DNA of 15,189 nucleotides from CAZIPZ01 sp964541075 (GTDB lineage Bacteria > Acidobacteriota > Terriglobia > 20CM-2-55-15): contig CAZIPZ010000092.1 of the NCBI GenBank assembly GCA_964541075.1, forward strand, positions 1-15,189. Reading direction: 5' to 3'. Both the position numbers and the translations under genes were made by a program. Positions 1-6,158 of this stretch are shown in pieces. Position 1 is the stretch's first letter. Each line of letters opens with the position of its first letter. Below the pieces are notes generated by a model. That model did not search any database, had not been told where the DNA came from, and saw nothing but the letters and a program-made list of their open reading frames with translations.

Positions 1-1
1 A

Positions 2-250
2 TCGAATCCACGGTTCCTAAAGTACCAGGTGGATTTGAGAAACACAGAAGAAGTTAATACGTACAAAGGGCCTGGGTCTTTCGTTGCAAAACTCCAGAAC
101 GGCAAGGAATGCGAATTCAAGACCGAATGGCAGATTGTAGTGGTTTCGCCTGATAGAATTTTGGGGGCAGCAACCGCCATTGTGCCAGATCCAGAGACTT
201 GCGCGGTTCGAGAGTCAAACCAAGTTCAACTGGACCTCAAGAAGAAATAA
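2..250 (+). CDS. 3' end of an unrecognised protein, truncated by the left window edge
   Basis: The reading frame is open from the first bases to the TAA at 248-250, giving about 82 residues. A GTG at 29 could serve as a start, but the frame continues upstream without a stop and no ribosome binding site precedes it, so this is more likely the C-terminus of a longer protein. The piece is soluble-looking and mixed in charge. It has two cysteines (in the segments GKECEF and ETCAV), a beta-like stretch around WQIVVV, and a lysine-rich end (LDLKKK). I recognise no family. It converges on the DUF2304 gene, with only 20 bases between the two stops and no terminator visible between them. Codon use looks like real coding sequence, but the identity is unknown. 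Confidence 0.5.
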   Translation, partial: SNPRFLKYQVDLRNTEEVNTYKGPGSFVAKLQNGKECEFKTEWQIVVVSPDRILGAATAIVPDPETCAVRESNQVQLDLKKK

Positions 251-270
251 TCCGTCCTCACACCCTTCTA

Positions 271-621
271 TCACTTCCGAGTCGATGTCCAATTGTCACG
301 CAGAGCAAGCTCCTGTATGGCTTTGATGAGATTCTGCTCGATACGTTCCAACTTCACGTACATCCTGTAGACCAAAAAAAACAGGAATACCAGACCCATG
401 CCGAAAAATGTGCCCAGCCCGGTGCGTCCGCCTCCAAACGATGAAATCAGGATATCGATAATGGATGGGAAAATCGCAATGACGACGATAGTCGTCCACG
501 TCAAAACCCAGAACAGGAAGATTTGGAAGGACTCGATCTTTGCGCGGAAATCAACGTAACTCTTCGAAATGGCGACAACAGCCAACAACAATGAGAATAT
601 CTGGGAAGCAATAACAAACAT
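271..621 (-). CDS. DUF2304 family small membrane protein, partner of the adjacent GT2
   Basis: This 116-residue protein has three hydrophobic segments at about residues 2-20, 32-54 and 70-86, followed by a charged amphipathic tail (VKLERIEQ...) typical of DUF2304. Proteins of this family are commonly encoded directly downstream of DPM-synthase-like GT2 genes and are thought to help them at the membrane; their biochemical role is not established. Here the GT2 stop (623-625) and this ATG (619-621) are one base apart, so translation is probably coupled. A GTG at 630 would add three residues and overlap the GT2 by 8 bases. I prefer the ATG because a GAGG motif lies 10 bases upstream of it, but only one base from the GTG. 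It is the last gene of the left operon. The family call is strong; the function is inferred from the neighbour. Confidence 0.8.
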   Translation of the reverse strand: MFVIASQIFSLLLAVVAISKSYVDFRAKIESFQIFLFWVLTWTTIVVIAIFPSIIDILISSFGGGRTGLGTFFGMGLVFLFFLVYRMYVKLERIEQNLIKAIQELALRDNWTSTRK

Positions 622-622
622 G

Positions 623-1297
623 TCAGACACGCCTCATCAGGCGCATCAGTAGTCCCAAAATCAGATTAACTCCGTTTAGGAAAGGTTGGCCTTTGGCCTG
701 TGAATATTCGGTATACACGACTCTGATTGGAAGGGATTTATATCGCAAATTCTTGCGGTACATCTCTCCCACTATCTCCGAACAGATCTCATAGCCTGCG
801 GAACGCAAATCCATCTTTTCAATAGCTTCGCGAGTAAGAGCTNNNNNNNNNNTTCGATAGACCAAATACGTCAGCGCATTCAGCAAGAGATTGGCCGCTA
901 TGCGGGATGGCGGCATCCCTCGCGGGCTCAGCAGGCGACTTCCAATGACGACGTCAAAACGACCATCCGTTAGGCAACGAACCATCGATTCGATGTCTTC
1001 CGGATCATGTTGGCCGTCGGAATCCATGGTCACGACAATGTCTGCGTTCAATTCCATTGCCGCGCGAAGACCCGTTATTGTCGCTGCTCCAACTCCAAGA
1101 TTGGTTAGATGGCGAACGACGACAGCGCCGTGCCGAAGCGCCGCCTGAGAGGTTCCGTCCTTGGAACCGTCATCGACAACGATGGGAATAACCGTCAAGT
1201 GGTCAATGTGCGAAGGAATTCGAGCTATAACCGATCCGATGATGGCAGCCTCATTGTGAGCCGGCATCACTACGGCGACGGTCCTACGCTGATTCAT
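623..1297 (-). CDS. GT2 glycosyltransferase, polyprenyl-phosphate sugar synthase (DPM1-like), with internal assembly gap
   Basis: This GT-A enzyme probably transfers a hexose from a nucleotide sugar to a polyprenyl phosphate on the cytoplasmic face of the inner membrane. The N-terminus is classic GT2: a VVMPAHNE strand, VDDGSKDGT at residues 41-49, and the metal-binding DSDGQHDP at 92-99. The C-terminus (GYEICSEI, then YSQAKGQ before NLILGLLMRLMRR) matches GT2 enzymes that sit beside DUF2304 genes. Ten Ns at 843-852 interrupt the gene after LVYR and just before ALTREAIEKM. This is where relatives, including the second GT2 in this window, carry DSQSG. The true missing stretch is therefore probably longer than ten bases (see findings). 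The flanking bases fit an Arg codon before ALTRE, as in the usual GFRALTRE, so the gene is likely intact in the organism. The ATG at 1297 lies 27 bases after the kdsD stop. The sugar is not determinable; mannose or glucose is likely. Confidence 0.85.
   Translation of the reverse strand: MNQRRTVAVVMPAHNEAAIIGSVIARIPSHIDHLTVIPIVVDDGSKDGTSQAALRHGAVVVRHLTNLGVGAATITGLRAAMELNADIVVTMDSDGQHDPEDIESMVRCLTDGRFDVVIGSRLLSPRGMPPSRIAANLLLNALTYLVYRXXXXALTREAIEKMDLRSAGYEICSEIVGEMYRKNLRYKSLPIRVVYTEYSQAKGQPFLNGVNLILGLLMRLMRRV
843..852. other. Assembly gap (run of 10 N) inside the GT2 gene
   Basis: Ten consecutive N characters are seen directly. They sit in the GT2 coding sequence and happen to keep the frame (ANN NNN NNN NNA on the coding strand). 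The round number suggests a scaffolder placeholder of unknown true size rather than a measured length. Everything left of 843 and right of 852 was therefore joined by linkage evidence, not by continuous sequence. Confidence 0.97.
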
Positions 1298-1324
1298 GAT
1301 CGCTAGATTTTAGCATGGTCACCG

Positions 1325-2317
1325 TTACAGGCCGGAGGCAATCAAGTCGTGCAGATGCACCATGCCTACAACCTTCCTGTCATTGTTCAGCACCGGCAGC
1401 ACTGCAGTCGGCTTATTGCGCTGAGTGAGCGTGTGTAAGGCATCCGCCGCTTTATCGGTATCCAGGATGACCGAGGGCGATTGGTTCATGATCTCCGATA
1501 TAGTCATTGAATTGAGGTCGCGCCCAGATTGTAAAGCCTGGCGAACGTCGTAATCTGTCACCAACCCAAGCAATTCTCCTTCATGATTAACGACTGAAAT
1601 GGCCCCTACGCGGAAGGCAGTGATATGAATCAACATTTCGCGCACAGTTCGGTCAATGCGGATAACAGGATTTTCTTCTCCCTTTCGCATCACATCTTGG
1701 ACGGTGAGTAAGAGGCGCCTTCCTAATTGACCGCCAGGGTGATTCCGGGCGAAATCCTCGGGAGATATATCCTTGATCTTCATCAAGGTCACAGCTAAGG
1801 CGTCACCTACTGCCAGTGCGGCTGTTGTGCTCGCGGTGGGCGCTAGGTTCAGGGGGCAAGCCTCCCGGGTTACTTTGAGATCCAAGACAACGTCGGACAA
1901 CTTCGCCATGACCGAAGATGCATTCGCCGTAATGGCGATGATCTGAGCACCAGTCTTCTTGGCATACCGCAGCAGCTCATTTAGCTCATTCGTTTCTCCG
2001 CTCTTGCCAACGGCGAGAACAACATCACGGGAATCAACCATCCCGATATCGCCGTGCAGCGCCTCACCGGCATGAAGAAACATGGCTTGTGTCCCTGTAC
2101 TTCGGAAAGTCGCGGCAATCTTCTTGGCGATGATTCCGGATTTGCCGATTCCGGTTACTACAACCTGGCCTCGACAACTGGCGACGATTTGTACTGCGGT
2201 CTCGAATTCCGAGGTTAAGTTGTCTCGAACAGACTTCAAGGCTTCGATCTCAATATCAAGCACCGCGGCGAGTTCCTGCAAAACATTGATCTGTTTCGAA
2301 TCTCTTGCGGGCTTCAT
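1325..2317 (-). CDS. kdsD: D-arabinose-5-phosphate isomerase, SIS plus two CBS domains (KdsD/KpsF/GutQ family)
   Basis: This enzyme interconverts D-ribulose 5-phosphate and D-arabinose 5-phosphate (EC 5.3.1.13), the first committed step to Kdo for LPS or capsule, in the cytoplasm. At 330 residues it has the normal family length. The SIS domain (about 40-185) contains TGIGKSG at 55-61, HAGEALHGD at 82-90 and KSGET at 105-109. The residues known as catalytic in E. coli KdsD occur here at the same numbers: Lys59, Glu111, Glu152 and His193 (in NHPGGQLGRR). Two CBS motifs follow, at about 205-265 and 275-330. The ATG at 2317 lies 16 bases after the upstream GT4 stop, so they share an operon. No kdsA, kdsB or kdsC is in the window, so this may be a second, capsule-type copy (kpsF-like). 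The reaction is a confident call; the choice between kdsD and kpsF is not. Confidence 0.92.
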   Translation of the reverse strand: MKPARDSKQINVLQELAAVLDIEIEALKSVRDNLTSEFETAVQIVASCRGQVVVTGIGKSGIIAKKIAATFRSTGTQAMFLHAGEALHGDIGMVDSRDVVLAVGKSGETNELNELLRYAKKTGAQIIAITANASSVMAKLSDVVLDLKVTREACPLNLAPTASTTAALAVGDALAVTLMKIKDISPEDFARNHPGGQLGRRLLLTVQDVMRKGEENPVIRIDRTVREMLIHITAFRVGAISVVNHEGELLGLVTDYDVRQALQSGRDLNSMTISEIMNQSPSVILDTDKAADALHTLTQRNKPTAVLPVLNNDRKVVGMVHLHDLIASGL

Positions 2318-2333
2318 GATGGTGACATTCCCA

Positions 2334-3521
2334 TTAACTCGTCTCCTCCGCAGTGCGGGTTAGAAGGAGTTCGCTATATATTGCCTCAACCTTTCGAGCA
2401 ACTTCACGAACAGAAAACTCTGAGATGACAAAGTCGCGGCCTTTCTTTGCTGACTCGTTCGAGTTGAAGGATAACAAGTTCGCCAACTCTTCGCCCAAAC
2501 TAGCGGGATCGTCTCTTTTGAACTCGAAGACTCCACCTCCGCGTCCAGGAGAGGGACTCAATCCGCACGCTTCAGACATTAATACGGGCCGCGAACATAG
2601 CAGCGCTTCAAGGGCAGTAATGGCGAATACTTCGCTCCTTGAAGGAATGACCACTACGCTGGCGTCCATGAGGGCTTCGAGCTTCTGTCCGTGATCAAGA
2701 AATCCCGTAAAGATTACGTTGCGCCCAAGATTATAGCCGGCCGCCAAACGGCGCAAGTCTCCCTCCTGCCCATCATCCGGACCGGCGAAGACCACGTACA
2801 GAAAGATCCCGCGCTCATTGAGGATGCGACAAGCTTCGATGAGGAGGTCGGCCCCTTTGATCCAATGAAGACGACCGAGGAATAGAACAATCGGTCCATC
2901 CCCGATCTTCCACCTCGATCTGAATAATCCTCGTTGCGGAGCGGCCTGATAGTCATCCGACCGAACGGAGTTTGGCACCACGTGCACACGCTCAGGTCTC
3001 ACCTGGAAATCCAAAGCGTCTGCCGTTTCTATCGGAGATACTGCCAGCACAGCGCCAGCTTGGCGAACAATGTCGCGCCCCCACAGCGCGTCATAAACAC
3101 GTTTCGACTGTACACGGCCCAGATGCCTTAGACCGCCATGAGGAGATAGTACGTACGGTATTCTTAAACTCCTCGCGGCGCGAGCAGCTGCAACCGTCAG
3201 AAAAGTTCTTAGCTCATGAATGTGAACTATGTCGGCTTTGGCGATTTCGCGACGTATCTCCAGGAAAAATCGAATTGGAATGAAAATCCGCCAGTTATAG
3301 GCAAGGTGGTTTGAAAGATTGCGATAATACTCAACTCTAATACCCTGTTCCGGAGGCCGCGATTCGTCACTAAGTCTCCGATCGCCCAGACTGTCCGTCG
3401 TCAAGACCCTCACATCATGGCCAAGGTCAGCCAGACCTCTGGCGAGTTCATAAGCGCTACGAGGCTGTCCGCCGTAGCGGAACGCCGGATAAAAGTAGGG
3501 AATCACAAAAACAACACGCAT
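2334..3521 (-). CDS. GT4 family (GT-B fold) glycosyltransferase
   Basis: This 395-residue protein is a retaining GT-B glycosyltransferase of family GT4, likely cytoplasmic or peripheral to the inner membrane, acting in assembly of a lipid-linked or surface glycan. The N-terminal half has the acceptor-domain pattern PYFYPAFRYGGQ at 8-19 (a glycine-rich loop), VHIHE at 99-103 and SPHGG at 126-130. The C-terminal half has VVPNSV at 181-186, VLFLGRLHWIKG at 212-223, and an intact E-x7-E donor site, Glu297 and Glu305, in SEVFAITALEALL. It is the first gene of the left operon, 16 bases ahead of kdsD. The ATG at 3521 fits the start of the first Rossmann strand. The sequence before it has no good Shine-Dalgarno motif, and I see no convincing promoter. 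Donor and acceptor sugars cannot be predicted. Confidence 0.9.
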   Translation of the reverse strand: MRVVFVIPYFYPAFRYGGQPRSAYELARGLADLGHDVRVLTTDSLGDRRLSDESRPPEQGIRVEYYRNLSNHLAYNWRIFIPIRFFLEIRREIAKADIVHIHELRTFLTVAAARAARSLRIPYVLSPHGGLRHLGRVQSKRVYDALWGRDIVRQAGAVLAVSPIETADALDFQVRPERVHVVPNSVRSDDYQAAPQRGLFRSRWKIGDGPIVLFLGRLHWIKGADLLIEACRILNERGIFLYVVFAGPDDGQEGDLRRLAAGYNLGRNVIFTGFLDHGQKLEALMDASVVVIPSRSEVFAITALEALLCSRPVLMSEACGLSPSPGRGGGVFEFKRDDPASLGEELANLLSFNSNESAKKGRDFVISEFSVREVARKVEAIYSELLLTRTAEETS

Positions 3522-3723
3522 AAAATGAAACCGTCAGCTTGATAACAGACTGTCAGATCTCTCGCTGCACTGCTAACGTGATGCATCATAGTTTGAATCA
3601 ACTGTTCAGCGCCTCCCCGAAATGGCTCCCAAGTCTGGTGATCAAATTCGACTCGCGTGAAGTCTAAGGCGACACACAGTGTGCAAACCTTGCCCACAGC
3701 AGTTTTCGCGGTGATTTGTCCCG

Positions 3724-3754
3724 TTGAAATGCAGCCGCTACTTTGTGCTAGAAT
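3724..3754 (+). promoter_or_regulatory. Sigma-70-type promoter with extended -10
   Basis: A TTGAAA -35 (3724-3729) is followed after 19 bases by TAGAAT (3749-3754), preceded by TGC to give an extended -10 TGCTAGAAT. Transcription would start near 3761, leaving a leader of about 95 bases before the ATG at 3857. The spacer is two bases longer than ideal, but the extended -10 compensates. The same TGCTAKAATCC core appears at the promoter of the large right-hand operon. Confidence 0.5.
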
Positions 3755-3781
3755 CCACGCCAGTCGTGGCTTTTCACTGAT

Positions 3782-3812
3782 CTGACTTTCTTCTGTGATG
3801 TTCAGAAGTCAG
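3782..3812 (+). promoter_or_regulatory. Leader hairpin upstream of the secreted-protein gene
   Basis: CTGAC (3782-3786) plus TTCTG (3791-3795) can pair with CAGAA (3803-3807) plus GTCAG (3808-3812). This leaves a four-base bulge and a seven-base loop: ten base pairs within the predicted 5' leader. No T-run follows, so it is not an intrinsic terminator. It could affect mRNA stability or be coincidental. No riboswitch class is recognised. Confidence 0.3.
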
Positions 3813-3856
3813 TGTGAGTTTCGTTTGAATGGTTGTAAGAATTTGAGGCAAGAAAG

Positions 3857-6112
3857 ATGAAATTTCGATCCACATTTTTGGTTGGCTTGCTGCTTCTTTT
3901 ACTCCCAACATCGCTTTCGGCTCAGGGCATCTTTCAGGGAGTTGGAACCCCGCGAACCATCGTCTCAACTGGATATGCCGAATTGATCGCTCCGATCCAC
4001 ATCAACCTGACGTCGGGAACGACGATGGCAGATACTCTTGTAGTCGACGTGTCACCGATGGTGATCTCGAATGCCTCTACGACGGATATCCGCGTCGTAA
4101 CTTCAGGAAGTGTTACGGTCGGGGCTCTTGTGCTTGAAGCATCTGAAGGACGCCTGCAAATTCCTCTGAATGCGGGCGGGGCTTCGGGTTCCATGCGAGT
4201 GGAAGGAATACGTGTCTCGGCGCCCGGAACCGGCGCAACGTCAGTGACGGCTCGTTTGTCGTGGCAGGGAAACCGAAACCTGTTTAGAGATCCTGTCTCG
4301 GGCGCCCTCGGCCCGTCTTCGGCTGTACAGGTTGTGAACCGCATACAGTCCGGCCTTGTGGCGGATTCGATGACGGATCTGTTCGTCATTTTCAACGGGC
4401 GCATTTATGACGATACAGCGACGGTTGTCGTTCGTGAGGGTTTCTCTTCTGCGTTTTCAAACTCAGCAGACTTCGGCCAGAATTCCCCAGTTCAGGTTCG
4501 GATCAGGGTGACAGATATTCCCGGCGGCCTCACGTTGCGTTTCCCTGCGACGGTGACTGCGGAAGAAACTGGATCAACCCTGACAACTGTCGAGGGAGGG
4601 CCGGCGCTGCTTCCACGCCCAAGCGGAAGCACCACCGTCGTGTATAACTTCAGCGGTGTTGTAGACAGTGATTCATTCCTAGAGTCGTTCAAAATTCCGT
4701 TCACGGTAGGCCTGACCGAATTGACAGGCATCGTTCAGCCCACTATTGAGGTCAGCTTGTCACCATTTGGATCTCTCACCGAGTCCACTGCTGTGCCAAG
4801 GTTCGCTGAAGACTATGTGACGGTGCTTGAGGGATCTTCCAGGATTGTTGCAAGGACCTTTTATTGGACGGGTATTAATGCCAGCCGTGAAAACCGCGTC
4901 ACGCTTTTCAACACATCAACGCGAACAGCAAATCTCATATTCACGGCGCTCGATGCCTCCGGACGCATAGCTGGTTCAACTACACAAGTCCGTCAGTCAC
5001 TGTCCACGAATCAGTCTTCTGATCAATCGCTCAATCAAATATTCGGAACTGAGGTTGCCAACGTCGCTACTGTTCGGATTCAGAGCACTGTTTCAGACCT
5101 TCTCGCGAGCGGCACCTCTATCACGGCAGGAGTAACTGAATCCATTCCGCTGGCCGTACAAGGAACATCAAGCTTCACAATTCCGATTCTCCGCGAGAGC
5201 GTGGAAGTACATATTTTGAATCCTGGTTCAACTCCGGCCTCCGGAACCTTGAGGCTCTTGGACGGTAGCGGTGGTCTCGTTGGCGCTGCTGACATCACCC
5301 TCGAACCGTTAGCCTCCCTGTCGAGATCAATAACCGATCTGTTTGGGGTGCAGGAACAGGGACAGGTCGTGGGTCTTTTCGGTTCTCCGGTAGTGGCCTT
5401 CGAAACTCTGGTGGGAGCGCGCGAACTCGGCTTTATACAGGTGAGACCTACACCCGGAGTCGAATCGCTTTATGTGCCATTTGTTTCTATAGGAAGCGGG
5501 TATGACACGGATATCAACCTTGTTAACTCTTCCGATCAGAACATCACTCTCACAGCACAACTGTTTGACGGCCAAGGTGCGCGCGTTCAAAACACTCTCC
5601 TCATATCCTTAGCGCCGTTAGATCAGCTAGTCACAACCGCGGGACAACTGTTCGGGGTTCAAAACCTTGCAACTGGCTACGTCCGCTTTCAAGCTCCACA
5701 ACTCAATCGCGGATTTTGGACATACTATCCACAGATTACTGGTTATGCTCGCATTCGCAGCACCCAAGGAGATTCAACGCTCTTGCCCCTCGCTGCATAT
5801 ACTCAGCAGGAAGTGTTTTTGTTGGATTCTGGAGGGGCAGCAGGAGGGTTTCAGGGAATCGCTCTCGTAAACTCAGGCTCGACGGCGGTCAATGTGACAC
5901 TGCAGGCTATGAGTTCGACTGGTTCGATAATCGCATCAGCGGTGGTTCCAGTTCCTCCTAGACAGCTTTCAGCGAAACTCACAAGTGAATATTTTTCGAG
6001 CGGCCTTCCACCCTTGTCCGTAATTCGAGTGACCTCTTCGGCGCCGATTATTGTCACCTCAATTAGCGGCAACACTGATGGATCGCTGCGCTCCATTCCA
6101 CCTCTCCGATAA
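3857..6112 (+). CDS. Large secreted beta-rich modular protein (about four tandem modules)
   Basis: The 751-residue protein starts with a clear signal peptide (charged MKFRS, a leucine-rich core, cleavage probably after SLSA near residue 22), so it is exported. Residues of about 25-330 are beta-rich and Ser/Thr/Val-rich, ending in a SPFGSLTES...PRFAED segment. Four modules of roughly 100 residues follow, starting near 333, 447, 538 and 652. Each contains a strand ending in N(T/P/S)(S/G), then an L.D..G turn, a stretch before LFG, and a final G.(V).F strand (for example NLVNSSDQ, LFDGQG, GQLFGV, GYVRFQA). I see no LPXTG, PEP-CTERM, membrane anchor or catalytic motif. The ATG at 3857 has GAGG eight bases upstream. 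It is a single gene between two glycosyltransferase operons. The same modules occur in the proteins at 6159-8180 and 14423-15189. Possible roles are adhesion or surface-layer structure, or being a glycoprotein acceptor; none is shown. Confidence 0.85.
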   Translation: MKFRSTFLVGLLLLLLPTSLSAQGIFQGVGTPRTIVSTGYAELIAPIHINLTSGTTMADTLVVDVSPMVISNASTTDIRVVTSGSVTVGALVLEASEGRLQIPLNAGGASGSMRVEGIRVSAPGTGATSVTARLSWQGNRNLFRDPVSGALGPSSAVQVVNRIQSGLVADSMTDLFVIFNGRIYDDTATVVVREGFSSAFSNSADFGQNSPVQVRIRVTDIPGGLTLRFPATVTAEETGSTLTTVEGGPALLPRPSGSTTVVYNFSGVVDSDSFLESFKIPFTVGLTELTGIVQPTIEVSLSPFGSLTESTAVPRFAEDYVTVLEGSSRIVARTFYWTGINASRENRVTLFNTSTRTANLIFTALDASGRIAGSTTQVRQSLSTNQSSDQSLNQIFGTEVANVATVRIQSTVSDLLASGTSITAGVTESIPLAVQGTSSFTIPILRESVEVHILNPGSTPASGTLRLLDGSGGLVGAADITLEPLASLSRSITDLFGVQEQGQVVGLFGSPVVAFETLVGARELGFIQVRPTPGVESLYVPFVSIGSGYDTDINLVNSSDQNITLTAQLFDGQGARVQNTLLISLAPLDQLVTTAGQLFGVQNLATGYVRFQAPQLNRGFWTYYPQITGYARIRSTQGDSTLLPLAAYTQQEVFLLDSGGAAGGFQGIALVNSGSTAVNVTLQAMSSTGSIIASAVVPVPPRQLSAKLTSEYFSSGLPPLSVIRVTSSAPIIVTSISGNTDGSLRSIPPLR

Positions 6113-6158
6113 ATGGACGGTGCGGGTTACACGCTTGGATTCATGTGATCCGCACGCT
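6113..6158. other. Convergent gap with a weak inverted repeat
   Basis: The 46 bases between two converging stop codons contain GTGCGG (6120-6125) and CCGCAC (6150-6155), a six-base-pair stem around a 24-base loop, with a small inner GGAT/ATCC pair (6137-6140 and 6148-6151). There is no T-run on either strand, so a terminator function is not well supported. Confidence 0.25.

Larger units (their letters stand above)
3522..3856. other. Divergent intergenic region between left GT operon and secreted-protein gene
   Basis: These 335 bases contain no gene I can support. Reading rightwards they hold a perfect 10-base palindrome TGATGCATCA (3579-3588), an odd palindrome CACACAGTGTG (3673-3683), a promoter for the rightward gene (3724-3754), a short inverted repeat CCACG/CGTGG just after the -10 (3755-3769), a longer imperfect hairpin (3782-3812), and a ribosome binding site GAGG (3845-3848). 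A 64-codon frame on the minus strand (3503-3697) overlaps the GT4 start and has no recognisable family, so I treat it as chance. No clear promoter for the leftward operon was found, although it must start here or within the GT4 gene. Confidence 0.6.

Noticed and set aside
623..1297. The first GT2 as a pseudogene because of its unknown residues
   Set aside because: The interruption is an assembly gap of Ns, the frame is kept on both sides, and all visible motifs are intact.
3503..3697. A 64-codon minus-strand frame covering the intergenic region and the GT4 start
   Set aside because: No recognisable domain, it overlaps the GT4 start in another frame, and it has no clear ribosome binding site.
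3934..4404. A 156-codon frame on the minus strand
   Set aside because: It lies wholly inside and antisense to the secreted module protein, is proline/arginine/threonine-rich in the way of mirror frames, and has no ribosome binding site.
6120..6155. Inverted repeat as a terminator for the convergent genes
   Set aside because: The loop is long (24 bases) and no T-run follows on either strand.
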